DNA of 64,000 bases from Verrucomicrobiota bacterium (GCA_947454705.1 CANGKZ010000018.1:29736-93735), one strand, 5' to 3'. Counted from the stretch's first letter, positions 8,262-17,395 are shown. The notes: generated by a model not told the origin, from the sequence alone. Numbers and translations: made by a program.

Positions 8262-8390
8262 CGGCATTGGCTTCGTCCAAAGCGGTAGAGGGCTGCCGCA
8301 GTCCAAGACCTGGCGGATTTCCACCAACGGGGAGTGGAGTCGCGACAGCGTCGCGGAGTGCGCCGGTCCTCTGGCGCTTTGCATCGGGGA
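8262..8390 (+). repeat. Repeat family B, copy 1 (three hairpins)
   Basis: The roughly 125-base unit is shared with 19038-19152 and, inverted, with 47281-47400. Hairpins: GCGGTAG-AGGG-CTGCCGC (8282-8299), CGCGAC-AGC-GTCGCG (8341-8355) and CGCCGG-TCCT-CTGGCG (8361-8376). The first and third tetraloops are complementary apart from one wobble. It follows directly on the family A element. Confidence 0.82.
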
Positions 8391-8434
8391 TCCTCTTCAG
8401 CGCTTCGGTTTTTCAACTCTTCAAACGGAAGCGC

Positions 8435-8500
8435 TCGGTGAAGCGTTGAAGAGGATTCCGACGCCGGCGTAAGGGTTAGCTCAGTGGTTGGGAGCTCCTG
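8435..8500 (+). repeat. Degenerate family A fragment
   Basis: GAAGCGTTGAAGAGGATTCC followed by GACGCCGGCGTAAGGGTT and TTGGGAGCTCC corresponds to the left arm and first third of family A. Bases 8501-8712 after it hold nothing recognisable. Confidence 0.55.
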
Positions 8501-8712
8501 CGTAAAAGGTGTTGAACCGTGGTCGATCAACGGGTCGAAACTCGGACAAAAGAGGAGGTCAAACCACCGGAAGGAAATCCCCCACACGAAAGTACGGTTG
8601 GTAGCTCACTCGAAGGCATGCGATCAATTCGAATGTGATCGCTTCTACTGTTGTCGCATGGATGAGCTGATTCCTCCAAACGTCGCTCTGAATCCGGTTG
8701 GGATTCTGCTTA

Positions 8713-8763
8713 CGAACCGTTGTAGACTCCTCGTACAACGGTTCGATTCGAACCTGTTGGTTC
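8713..8763 (+). promoter_or_regulatory. Tandem hairpins in the ClC leader
   Basis: A perfect 12-base inverted repeat, CGAACCGTTGTA (8713-8724) and TACAACGGTTCG (8734-8745), with a 9-base loop, is followed by a second hairpin, GAACC-TGTT-GGTTC (8750-8763). The second ends 10 bases before the ATG of the chloride transporter gene at 8774. No T-run follows, so this could be a protein operator or an mRNA structure that masks the start. Function is inferred only from position. Confidence 0.6.
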
Positions 8764-8773
8764 AGAAAAGATC

Positions 8774-10498
8774 ATGAATTCCAGTTTTCAACGGATCGTC
8801 CGGCGATTGCCACCTCGTTCACGAAGCCTCTTGGCGACGTGCATTTATGGCGTCGGGGCGGGCTTATCGGCAGTCGCTTTTCAGCTCGGAATCAACTGGG
8901 TGTACACGAACGGCATCCATCGACTCTCGCATGAGCCCTTGGGAACCTTTTTTGTTGGAAGTCTGATCGTGCTGGTCAGCACAGCCTTGGTGGTAGGCTG
9001 GTTGCTGAATTCGTTTTGTCGAGAGGCGGCCGGCAGCGGGGTTCCGCAACTGAAACTCGCGTTTTGGAAGGACTTTGGATTTGTTCCCGCACGGGTGATC
9101 TGGGTCAAGTTCCTAGCGGGAATTCTAAGTGTCGGAGGCGGTTCCAGCCTGGGTCGAGAGGGACCGAGCGTTCAACTGGCAGGCGCCGTAGGTTCCAACC
9201 TGGCTGCGTGGACCGGGGAGGCGAAGCAGCGCCGCCGGGCGTCGGCAGCGGCCGGGGCCTCGGCCGGTTTGGCCGCCGCATTCAATACTCCCATTGCAGC
9301 CACTACGTTTGTCCTGGAAGAAATCATCGGGGACCTGAACAGCCGTTTCCTTGGGGCGATCCTTCTGGCGTCGGTCCTCGGTGCCTTCGTCGTTCACGCA
9401 ATTATTGGGAAACAACCTTCTTTTTCGCTTCTGGGGGTGGAGTCGCCGACGTGGCGAGGATATCTGCTTACCCCAGTAGTGGCGGGATTGGCCGGCACTG
9501 TCGGGGTTCATTTTCAGCGACTATCCCTGGGCCTGAGATTCCGAATGAAGGTAGCCAAGGAAATTCCCCGATGGATCTTCCCGAGCTTCGGCGCCCTGAT
9601 TACATGGGCGCTTGGCTCGATCGTCTTTTGGCGAACGGGACATCTTGGGGTCTTCAGTCTCGGATATGATGATCTTTCCAGCGCATTGTCAGGAGACCTC
9701 GGATGGCAGCTCGCCATTGTTCTCCTCCTGGCCAAGTTCCTTGCAACGGTGAGCTGCTACGGATTTGGGGGCTGCGGGGGTATTTTTTCTCCCACCCTCT
9801 TTTTCGGAGGTATGACCGGAATCGCCGTCGCGGGTCTGGCGGGAATCGGATGGCACATTTCCCGAGGGGATACACTGGCGCTGGCGGTAGTGGGGATGAG
9901 CGCCTGTCTCGGTGCGGTGGTCTTCGCCCCCGTTACCGGAATTCTCATGGTCTTCGAAATGACGCATGAATTCGCCCTCGTACCAGCCTTGATGCTAGGC
10001 GCGTTGGTCAGCCAGACCATCGGCCGGAAGATGAACCGCGAGAACTTTTATGACGCGCTCCTCGCGCAGGATGGACATCGACTGGAGCACGTTCGTCCTC
10101 CTCGGGACCTCCAAGGGTGGCGGGAGTTGCCGGTGTCCGCAGTGGCGAACTTCAGTCCGAAGGTCCTGCCGGATGTCACACCTTCAAGCCTCTTCGACGC
10201 GTTGGGGACACCCTATGAACGTTTCCCGGTTGTGATCGGAGGAACGTTGGCCGGGATCATCACCAGGAGCGATGCCTCGGCAGCCCTGTCGTCGGGCCGG
10301 AAACCATCTTTGAATCCCCCGATCACCTGCCGACGCGATCAAACGGTCGGGGAATTGCAGAGCCTCCTGATTGAATCCGACCTCCATTTGGTTGTCGTCT
10401 TGGATCGCAACGACGGCCAGGTGATCGGCCTGGTGACCCTCCATGATCTGCTGCGGGCAGAGGCAACCTTCGCCGACACGTCAGCGGACAATCTTTGA
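8774..10498 (+). CDS. ClC-family chloride transporter with C-terminal CBS pair
   Basis: The 574-residue inner-membrane protein carries the three ClC anion-site signatures: GSGVPQ (residues 87-92), GREGPS (127-132) and GGIFSPTLFFGG. The gating glutamate of GREGP (E129) is present, and a glutamate pair at 182-183 (VLEEIIGD) aligns with the internal proton glutamate of the E. coli protein. This favours a 2Cl-/H+ exchanger over a channel, by inference from the family. After the membrane part (about residue 430) come two CBS domains (SLFDALGTPYERFPVV; DQTVGELQSLL), which often bind adenine nucleotides. It is the first gene of a plus-strand run of ion transport genes and has two hairpins in its leader. 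Confidence 0.93.
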   Translation: MNSSFQRIVRRLPPRSRSLLATCIYGVGAGLSAVAFQLGINWVYTNGIHRLSHEPLGTFFVGSLIVLVSTALVVGWLLNSFCREAAGSGVPQLKLAFWKDFGFVPARVIWVKFLAGILSVGGGSSLGREGPSVQLAGAVGSNLAAWTGEAKQRRRASAAAGASAGLAAAFNTPIAATTFVLEEIIGDLNSRFLGAILLASVLGAFVVHAIIGKQPSFSLLGVESPTWRGYLLTPVVAGLAGTVGVHFQRLSLGLRFRMKVAKEIPRWIFPSFGALITWALGSIVFWRTGHLGVFSLGYDDLSSALSGDLGWQLAIVLLLAKFLATVSCYGFGGCGGIFSPTLFFGGMTGIAVAGLAGIGWHISRGDTLALAVVGMSACLGAVVFAPVTGILMVFEMTHEFALVPALMLGALVSQTIGRKMNRENFYDALLAQDGHRLEHVRPPRDLQGWRELPVSAVANFSPKVLPDVTPSSLFDALGTPYERFPVVIGGTLAGIITRSDASAALSSGRKPSLNPPITCRRDQTVGELQSLLIESDLHLVVVLDRNDGQVIGLVTLHDLLRAEATFADTSADNL

Positions 10499-10643
10499 GG
10501 TCTGGAGCTCAATGAAAAACGGACCCTTTTTGGACCCGATTGCTCGAGTGGCCCCAATCCGCTTCACAGTCAGCGGCACCAAACTCCCTGAAGCAGAATA
10601 ATTCCATTAGTCCGTTTGAAGTTTGAAACACGGTCTCATTCCG

Positions 10644-12143
10644 ATGAAAAAGACACTTTTGGTCACATTGACCGCAATCCTAGGGCTGGTCGTCCTATTC
10701 ATTTTCCCGATCGTTCACGTGACGGTTGTCGTGATCAATTTCGCAATTCACATTACCGTTCTGGGCACCCAGTTGCTCTTTTCCCGCCTTCCCAGAGTTC
10801 CAGTTGGACCGGACCGGGAACACAACGGCGAGCCGTTTGTATCGGTTTACGTTCCGGCTCATAATGAACCGCCAGAAATCCTCCGGGAAACCCTTCAATC
10901 GCTGCGTCATCTCAGCTGGCGAAACTACGAAGTGCTCGTCATCGACAACAACACGACGGACGAGAACATTTGGCGCCCCATCGAGCAGCTGTGCCTTGAA
11001 CTTGGCCCGAGATTCCGTTTCCTACACGTCGAAGGTCTGGAGGGCGCGAAGGCCGGGGCGATGAACTGGGCACACCGGTTTATGGATTCCAGGGCGGAAT
11101 ATATTTTTGTGGTGGATGCCGACTACGTGGTTGAACGTCGGGCTTTAAAGCGCGCCCTGAGCTACTGTGCTGAGGGGGTCGGTCTGGTTCAGTTCCCCCA
11201 GGAATATCGCAACATCGGCCCCGCGAATGCCGGAATGGCGTTGGATTTCAAACACTTCTTCGCGGGCTACATGAACATCGCCAACCGACTTGGGTGTGTA
11301 CCTTCCACCGGGACATTGAGCCTGATCCGAGTTTCCGCCCTTCAAGCGGTCAAAGGGTTTGATACCGTGGTCGTGACCGAGGATGCGGATCTTGGCTTTC
11401 GTCTCAACGCAGCGGGCTATCGGTCGATCTATGCCCCCGAGGTCATCGGACGCGGACTCATGCCCCACGATCTGGAAGGGCTCAAGAAGCAGCGGTGGCG
11501 TTGGGCTTTCGGCAACGCGCAAATTCTGAAGCTCAACTGGCGCCGCCTCCTTCTGAGTCCAGACCTGTGCCTGCGACAGAAGGTCGGCTATCTGGTTCAC
11601 CTGACTGCGTGGTTCAACTTCAATCTCATCCCCAGCCTGACGCTGATCCTGCTTGCACCGCTCGCTCTGACCAATCGCCTGCACGTCCTGCATCCCCATC
11701 TCGTCGTCTTGTCGGGATTCACCCTTACGACCTTCATGGTGCTGCGCTTTGGCACGCTCTTCTACAGTCTCAGAAGAGAACATCACAGCCTCGGTGAAAT
11801 CTTCCTGGCCTATCTCACGCATCTCGGTTTGGGCTGGGTGTTCAGCAGTAGCTGGATGAAATGCCTTTGGAACCACCATTCGCCATTTGTTCGAACAAAC
11901 AAGTTCATCACGGCCCGGGTCCCAGGCTTGCTCCGAACCACCCTCATCGAGGCGGGTTTGGGAACTGCACTGCTCGCCGCCTGTGTGGTCCTGACGATGA
12001 CGGATTTCATCATCGGCCCCATTGCAGCGCTTGCGATGGCGACGGGTCGCTTCCTGGTTTATTGGGTTTGGTGGCAGACGCAGAAAACCCGCCAGATTAC
12101 GCTGGATATCGCCAGCAACAGGGAGCCCTTCATCGCTGCCTAA
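10644..12143 (+). CDS. Membrane glycosyltransferase, family 2 (cellulose-synthase-like)
   Basis: The 499-residue processive-type glycosyltransferase has two N-terminal hydrophobic segments, a cytoplasmic GT-A domain and several C-terminal membrane helices. The signature residues are visible: VYVPAHNEPPE, VIDNNTTDE, the DxD-like VVDADY, the catalytic base region TEDADLGFRL and the QxxRW motif as KKQRWRWAFGN. The family makes cellulose, chitin, hyaluronan-like or glucan chains; the sugar here cannot be told. No PilZ or bcs partner genes are adjacent. The ATG at 10644 (MKKTLLVTL) gives a clean start; the in-frame one at 10623 adds seven residues. It lies between a chloride transporter and a cation antiporter, which hints at an envelope or osmotic-stress glycan. 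Confidence 0.87.
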   Translation: MKKTLLVTLTAILGLVVLFIFPIVHVTVVVINFAIHITVLGTQLLFSRLPRVPVGPDREHNGEPFVSVYVPAHNEPPEILRETLQSLRHLSWRNYEVLVIDNNTTDENIWRPIEQLCLELGPRFRFLHVEGLEGAKAGAMNWAHRFMDSRAEYIFVVDADYVVERRALKRALSYCAEGVGLVQFPQEYRNIGPANAGMALDFKHFFAGYMNIANRLGCVPSTGTLSLIRVSALQAVKGFDTVVVTEDADLGFRLNAAGYRSIYAPEVIGRGLMPHDLEGLKKQRWRWAFGNAQILKLNWRRLLLSPDLCLRQKVGYLVHLTAWFNFNLIPSLTLILLAPLALTNRLHVLHPHLVVLSGFTLTTFMVLRFGTLFYSLRREHHSLGEIFLAYLTHLGLGWVFSSSWMKCLWNHHSPFVRTNKFITARVPGLLRTTLIEAGLGTALLAACVVLTMTDFIIGPIAALAMATGRFLVYWVWWQTQKTRQITLDIASNREPFIAA

Positions 12144-12338
12144 CCGCTGCCGGGATATTCGATCTCCAGCAACCTAGGGTCGAATGAACGGCAGCGACAA
12201 AAGCGAACCCAGTATTTCAGCTTTCTTGCGCTAAAGGATGCCGAAATGGCGCGGGTCGCACCGTCGACCGGTTTTTATCCAACAGAATTCGAGCCCCATC
12301 CGGGTGATCCTTCCGGGTGAGTTCGGCGCCCGCTTCTC

Positions 12339-13466
12339 GTGAACAACATTGAAATCATTGTTGGGTTGCTGCTGCTTTTTATGGCGGTACCCGACGTCTG
12401 TCGAAAGGTCCGGCGCCCCGGCCTAATCTTTTGCGCATTCGTGATGTTCGGGTTTCTTCTCGGCCCCGTCGTCAATCAGGAGGTCGCCAAAACACTCGAG
12501 CAGATCGGGCAGGTCGGTTTTTTACTGCTGCTGTTCGAGGTCGGCTTGGAGATCAACCTCCCGCCGCTGCGGCAATTTGCTGTTCCGCTCGGCCACGCGT
12601 TTAAATGGGCCCTAGCGCAATACCCGGTGACCTTCGGCCTGGCCAAACTCGCGGGCATGAATGGCGGACAGGCGCTTCTGGCCAGTGCCGCACTCACCGC
12701 CTGCTCCGTGGGTATGGCGCATCCCGCATGGAAGTCGTACCCCAACATCAGCTTCGAACCAAGGACTCAACTCTTACAGGTGATGGTTGCATTGGAACTT
12801 ATGGCGATTGTCGTTCTGGCAGTTGAAACGACGGTGCTTAAGACCGGATGGTCGTGGTCCGTTGCCTTGAAGCTTTCAGGCATCGGCACAACGGTCCTGC
12901 TGATCGTCTACTTCGCCGATTCCCTCACCAAGTTGTTCCAAACCATCCTCGAAAGGACGACTCATTGGCGGATACACCTCCTGGTACTGCTCGTGTTGGT
13001 CGTTTGCGCCGCGGGCAACCGACTGGGACTGGATTCCGCCAAGACGGCCTTCTTCCTTGGCCTCGCAATGCGGCGTACCGAGCATGACGGAATACCCCTT
13101 GAGGAATACATTGCCCCGATCAGTCGCCAGTTCCTGGTACCGTTGTTTTTTGTCGCCCTCGGACTGCAGATCGACTGGCAGCTGCTCCTGGGCTGGGTCA
13201 GCCTCGCTGCCATCGGCGCTGCCGGAATGATCCTGGCAGTGCGTGAAATCCTCGCCCGCCGGTGGCTCCCCACTGGCGGAGATGGTCGATCATTCCTATT
13301 GCTGTGTCCGAATTTGACGCTTGTGGCGCTGGCGGCCAAGGCCCTGCAGGATGCCGGGATGGATGCGAGACTGACCGCTTGGCTGGTTCTTACCGGGCTC
13401 TTCGTCACGGTCGTCGCCCTGGCACTGCTGCCGACTGGAGGTGACGACAGCGAGCCTGCGACGTGA
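12339..13466 (+). CDS. Cation:proton antiporter (CPA2 / KefB-like membrane domain)
   Basis: The 375-residue inner-membrane protein starts at a GTG and is predicted from hydrophobicity to have about ten or more helices. The opening NIEIIVGLLLLFMAVPDVCR, followed by GFLLLLFEVGLEINL and a half-way duplication, is typical of the monovalent cation:H+ antiporter 2 family (KefB, NapA type). The central GLAMRRTEHDGIPLEEYI and PLFFVALGLQID stretches match the second half of that fold. It lacks the C-terminal RCK domain of KefB/KefC. It exchanges Na+ or K+ for protons, by family. It sits between the glycosyltransferase and the potassium uptake genes. Confidence 0.82.
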   Translation: MNNIEIIVGLLLLFMAVPDVCRKVRRPGLIFCAFVMFGFLLGPVVNQEVAKTLEQIGQVGFLLLLFEVGLEINLPPLRQFAVPLGHAFKWALAQYPVTFGLAKLAGMNGGQALLASAALTACSVGMAHPAWKSYPNISFEPRTQLLQVMVALELMAIVVLAVETTVLKTGWSWSVALKLSGIGTTVLLIVYFADSLTKLFQTILERTTHWRIHLLVLLVLVVCAAGNRLGLDSAKTAFFLGLAMRRTEHDGIPLEEYIAPISRQFLVPLFFVALGLQIDWQLLLGWVSLAAIGAAGMILAVREILARRWLPTGGDGRSFLLLCPNLTLVALAAKALQDAGMDARLTAWLVLTGLFVTVVALALLPTGGDDSEPAT

Positions 13467-13629
13467 AGATCCCGCTTGATGACCAAAGCATCCTACACGT
13501 TGATTGCGGAACCGAGGAATTTCGCCGCCCGCCAAGCTTTCCTGGCTCTTCTTCGTCCCAATTGCTCCAAAACGGTTTCGGCCCGGCCGTCCTTCGACTT
13601 AGGCCCTCGTCAACCTCGCCGCTCACGAC

Positions 13630-15039
13630 ATGCCTAAATCGAAACTCCCACGATTCGACTCCGCGCCTATCCAGCGGCGGAGCCAGGTCGATTTGCGCCT
13701 CGTCCCGCTGGTATTCGGCATCCTGATCTTGGTTGGCGCCATTTTGTTGTCACTACCCTGGGCTCACAAGACCGGACGTACCATCGACTGGATCGATGCC
13801 CTGTTTCTATCGGCTTCGGCGACGTGCGTCACCGGACTGACCACCGTCAATGTAGCGGATACCTTCAATTCTTTCGGACAGGCCGTGATACTGGGTTTAA
13901 TCCAGGCGGGTGGATTGGGGATATTTACCAGCAATATCCTGCTCGTGGTTGTCAGTGGCAACCGGCTGTCCCTCTCGGACGAGCAGACAATCCACGCAAC
14001 CGTGGGCCGGTTGCGGCAGGCCAGACCTCTGGATGTTTTCGTATACGCCTGTGTGTTCGTCGTGCTCTTTGAACTGGCCGGGACCGTGGCTCTCTTTACG
14101 CTCATGACGCGGGCACAACCAGAGGTCGATGTCTGGGAGGTGCTTTGGGAATCCGTCTTCCATTCGGTCAGTGCTTTTTGCAATGCCGGGATCTCCATCT
14201 TTCCGGACGGCATGGCTCGTTGGCGACAGAACCCGCTGGTCCTGGCCGTCATCTCCACGCTGGTGATCGCGGGCGGCATTGGGTTGATGACGCTGATCAA
14301 CCTGCGGTATTATCATTTCTGGAGGCGAAACCCGCTCAAGCGAGGGCGGCTCACCTTTCAAACTCGCATGTCAATGGTTTCGGCAGCCGTTTTACTAATT
14401 TTCGGAACCGCGTCCACCCTGCTGTTTGAATCCAATCATACCCTCCAAGATGGGACGATAAGCGAGAAAGTGTCCTGGGCCTTTTTTCATTCGGCGATGT
14501 CCCGGACCGCTGGTTTCAACGTGGTGGACGTCGGGGCGATGAATCCACCGACATTGCTCGTCACCCTGGGGTTGATGTTTGTCGGGGGTTCACCGGGCTC
14601 AATGTCGGGGGGTATCAAGACGATGACGTTTGTGGTCCTGCTGCTTACGGCATGGTCAGCCCTTCGTCGGCGGGCCGAGGTGCAGTTTTGGAATTGCCGC
14701 CTGACGCCAAGCATCTGCTTCATCGCCACCATGCTGGCCTTGGTAGGGATTGGGTGCGTCGTGGTCGGCGTAATGCTCCTGATGGTGTTTGAAGACGGCC
14801 GTTCAGCGGCGCAGACAAACCAGCGGTGGCTTGCCCTGGTCTTCGAGGCGGTTTCCGCCTTCGGCACGGTCGGATTGAGCACGGGAATTACTCCACTCCT
14901 GACCGCCGCCGGGAAGATTGTGATCATTGCGCTGATGGGGGTTGGCCGGATTGTGCCGCTCATGCTTAGTGTCTACCTGGCCCGTCCGTTGAACCCGCTT
15001 CGGGTTCGACAACCCCATGAGGAACTCTCACTTGGTTGA
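13630..15039 (+). CDS. ktrB: Potassium uptake membrane subunit (KtrB/TrkH family)
   Basis: The 469-residue K+-translocating subunit has four pore-loop repeats with the signature glycines: ATCVTGLTTVNVADTF, SAFCNAGISIF, SRTAGFNVVD and SAFGTVGLSTG. The conserved GGSPGSMSGGIKT stretch and the late MGVGRIVPL motif are also present. Length and the short single-RCK partner downstream fit the Ktr rather than the classical Trk arrangement, though some annotations would call it trkH. It overlaps the following gene by four bases, so the two are translationally coupled. Together they should mediate Na+- or H+-linked K+ uptake, the first response to osmotic upshift in many bacteria. Confidence 0.92.
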   Translation: MPKSKLPRFDSAPIQRRSQVDLRLVPLVFGILILVGAILLSLPWAHKTGRTIDWIDALFLSASATCVTGLTTVNVADTFNSFGQAVILGLIQAGGLGIFTSNILLVVVSGNRLSLSDEQTIHATVGRLRQARPLDVFVYACVFVVLFELAGTVALFTLMTRAQPEVDVWEVLWESVFHSVSAFCNAGISIFPDGMARWRQNPLVLAVISTLVIAGGIGLMTLINLRYYHFWRRNPLKRGRLTFQTRMSMVSAAVLLIFGTASTLLFESNHTLQDGTISEKVSWAFFHSAMSRTAGFNVVDVGAMNPPTLLVTLGLMFVGGSPGSMSGGIKTMTFVVLLLTAWSALRRRAEVQFWNCRLTPSICFIATMLALVGIGCVVVGVMLLMVFEDGRSAAQTNQRWLALVFEAVSAFGTVGLSTGITPLLTAAGKIVIIALMGVGRIVPLMLSVYLARPLNPLRVRQPHEELSLG

Positions 15040-15740
15040 CCGAAATTGATATCGTGGCAAAACGTATACTGATCATTGGTGCGGGGAGATTTGGAGGCCA
15101 CCTGGCCGCCCGACTTTCCGAGTTCGGCTGCGAACTCCTTCTGGCCGATCGAAACCCCGAAAGGGTCGAAGATTTGGTGCATGAGGGTTTTCATGCCGTG
15201 GAGATGGATGCCGAGGACCCGGAGGCCCTGAAGGAGGCCGGGGTACAGGATGCGGATGCGGTCGTCGTCAGCATCGGGGAAAACATGCAAGGCAGCATCC
15301 TGACAACCCTCTTGCTCAAGGAACTCATGGTAAAGAAGCTTATCTGCCGGGCCGTCGATGCACGGCACGCCACGGTTCTCGAAAAACTGGGGGCAGATCT
15401 CGTGGTACTCCCGACTCGAGACATGGCTTACCGGCTTGCCGAGCGGCTCCGCGATAATGTCGGGAGTGATCGCCAGCAGCTTTGCCAGGACCATCAACTC
15501 GCCCAGATCCGGCTCGGAGCACGCTTGAATGAGAAGACCCTGGCCGCCGCTTCATTGCGCGATCGGTACAAGGTGAACGTCGTCTTGATCACCCGGGTGG
15601 GCCCCAAGAATCAGCAACACCCCATCGAACCCTCACCCGATTGCATCCTCCTCCATGGCGATACTCTTTTCGTGGCCGGACGGCGGGAGAATCTAAACCG
15701 GTTCGAGCTCGAATGCGGGGATCCGCCCCAACATTCGTAG
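15036..15740 (+). CDS. ktrA: Potassium uptake regulatory subunit, single RCK protein (KtrA/TrkA type)
   Basis: The 234-residue cytoplasmic protein has an N-terminal Rossmann RCK_N domain (ILIIGAGRFGGHLAARL; acidic ADRNPE after strand 2) that binds ATP/ADP or NAD(H), and a C-terminal RCK_C domain from about residue 145 (LAQIRLGARLNEKTLAAASL). The length of one RCK unit fits KtrA, not the double-length enterobacterial TrkA. The start is uncommon: a TTG overlapping the stop of ktrB, preceded by GAGGAA at 15019-15024; a GTG at 15054 is an alternative without a good ribosome site. It gates the membrane subunit encoded just upstream. Confidence 0.9.
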   Translation: MTEIDIVAKRILIIGAGRFGGHLAARLSEFGCELLLADRNPERVEDLVHEGFHAVEMDAEDPEALKEAGVQDADAVVVSIGENMQGSILTTLLLKELMVKKLICRAVDARHATVLEKLGADLVVLPTRDMAYRLAERLRDNVGSDRQQLCQDHQLAQIRLGARLNEKTLAAASLRDRYKVNVVLITRVGPKNQQHPIEPSPDCILLHGDTLFVAGRRENLNRFELECGDPPQHS

Positions 15741-15836
15741 CCGATCATCCCCTGGTTTAGGCTTCCGGCCCGGAAACACCGGCCGCGTCGAGAATCTGCG
15801 TGGGCGCGGCGGCGGCAGGCGCGAACGGTGCAGTGT

Positions 15837-17363
15837 TTATGCGCCTTGCTGATCGCCAATCCTTTCCACCTCGGCGAGGGTTCGGATCTCAGACCGTTGG
15901 GAGACCGGCAATCCGAGCAAGCGCAAAACGCCCCGAAGGTCACCCTCCACGGTGTGCGCTGCCGCATCCCGCACCGGTGCGGACTTGGGTTGGAACGCGA
16001 CCGACGTTCCCGCCGCACGGAGCAGGCACACATCGTTGTCGCCATCCCCCACGACCAGGACCTTCTCCGCTCCGATTCCCACTTCCTCCAGCAGATGCCG
16101 TAAAACATTCAATTTGCAGATCTGGTGCTCCTTGCAGCCCTTGGGATGCTTCATCGCCGGGGCCACGGTGATGCGCCCGGACGCCTTTTCACTCCGAAAC
16201 TTCATGACGTGACTGACGGTAAAATCCGCGAAGACACGCCGCCGCACCGTTTCGGCAGCCATCCGGTAGCTGTCCGTAACCACACCCACCAAATATCCGG
16301 CCTTGCGCAAAGCAACCACCGTTTCCACGGCGCCCGGCATGAGCGGGATATCTCGGGCTACCCGTTCGAAGGTGGACTTCGGGAGCCCGGCAAAGACGGC
16401 GGCGATGCGCTTGGTTCGAATGCTCGCGCTCATGGTATGATTATCCAGCAATGGGTTGAGCTGTTCCATCCGCGCGGTTCGATGCGCCAGTTCCATGACG
16501 AAGCGGCCATTGAGCAGCGTTCCGTCCATGTCAATCAGAGCCAGCTTTTCCGCTCCCTTCAACATCTTCAAGGCGTGGCGAAAGTCCGCCCGGTGCACCC
16601 GATCCCGCTCCTTGGCCGCACGCACATGGCTCACCCGCAATCGGCCCCATTCTCCCGCCCGCTCCAAGATGGTACGGGCGACCTGGGTGGCCATTTCTCC
16701 GAGGGCTTCCAGGGATTGGCTGTCATGCTTGATTTGTCCAATATCCACCTCGACGAGTCGGGCCCGCGCCGCCGCTGCATCGATCAGCAACCCCACATCC
16801 ACGCCGTAATCGTTTTCAAAGCGGAGTTTCCGCAACAAATCCCGGCGCACAGCAATGATCCCGCCCAATGGCTGCGCAAAGTCTGCCAACTCCGGGAAAT
16901 AGGTTCGAAGCAACGGCTTGGCGGTCAACACCGTCACTCTCCCACCGCTCCGGGCAAACCGCGCCTTCACAAAGTCGGCGGTACCGTCGACCAGGGGCTG
17001 GGTCATGCGCTCGACCAGATCCCGCCGCAGGCCCCGCAGATCGCCATCCAGGTATAAGACAAATTCAAACTTGGCCGCCTGAAGCCCGTCTTCCATCGAT
17101 GCTCCTTTTCCGAGGAGGGAACTGGTTACAACCTTCGCACCGGCCGCCTCGGCCAGTTCATCGGTCCCATCGATGGATCCGTCATCGATGACCAGCACTT
17201 CGCCCACCCTGGGATCCCTTTTCACGAACTTTACCACGCTTGCCACCGTCCTTGATTCATTGAGGACGGGGATGACCACTGTGATTCTGGCGTCCGCCGT
17301 CGGGCGACGTTTAGATGCCGATGCCTTGCGGGGCACCTTGGAGCGAACTGCTTTGGGATCCAT
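15837..17363 (-). CDS. Fused GT81-like glucosyl-3-phosphoglycerate synthase and HAD phosphatase
   Basis: The 508-residue protein is a fusion. Residues about 26-255 form a GT-A glycosyltransferase: PVLNE (32-36), DDGSIDGT (60-67), GKGASMEDGL, the metal-binding DGD (106-108), then FPELADFAQPLGG and DYGVDVGLLID, which match glucosyl-3-phosphoglycerate synthases (GT81) rather than generic GT2 enzymes. Residues about 271-480 form a SerB-like HAD phosphatase with all four motifs: DMDGT (278-282), VVTDS (361-365), a lysine in HPKGCKEHQ and GDGDND (439-444). The combination would make the glucosyl- (or mannosyl-) phosphoglycerate and dephosphorylate it to the compatible solute glucosylglycerate. It lies 32 bases downstream of a Na+/H+ antiporter gene, probably in one operon, and converges with ktrBA. 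Substrate assignment is inferred. Confidence 0.78.
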   Translation of the reverse strand: MDPKAVRSKVPRKASASKRRPTADARITVVIPVLNESRTVASVVKFVKRDPRVGEVLVIDDGSIDGTDELAEAAGAKVVTSSLLGKGASMEDGLQAAKFEFVLYLDGDLRGLRRDLVERMTQPLVDGTADFVKARFARSGGRVTVLTAKPLLRTYFPELADFAQPLGGIIAVRRDLLRKLRFENDYGVDVGLLIDAAAARARLVEVDIGQIKHDSQSLEALGEMATQVARTILERAGEWGRLRVSHVRAAKERDRVHRADFRHALKMLKGAEKLALIDMDGTLLNGRFVMELAHRTARMEQLNPLLDNHTMSASIRTKRIAAVFAGLPKSTFERVARDIPLMPGAVETVVALRKAGYLVGVVTDSYRMAAETVRRRVFADFTVSHVMKFRSEKASGRITVAPAMKHPKGCKEHQICKLNVLRHLLEEVGIGAEKVLVVGDGDNDVCLLRAAGTSVAFQPKSAPVRDAAAHTVEGDLRGVLRLLGLPVSQRSEIRTLAEVERIGDQQGA

Positions 17364-17395
17364 GTGATTCTAATACTAAATCGTTTCTCGGGTGT

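Noticed and set aside
8475..8510. A tRNA-like string (TTAGCTCAGTGGTTGGGAGC)
   Set aside because: It resembles a tRNA D-arm, but no acceptor, anticodon or T-arm follows, and it aligns with the GTTTACTCATTCGTTTGGAG part of the family A repeat.
13463..13726. A possible 87-residue protein between the antiporter and ktrB
   Set aside because: It overlaps the certain start of ktrB in another frame, has no recognisable feature and no ribosome site.
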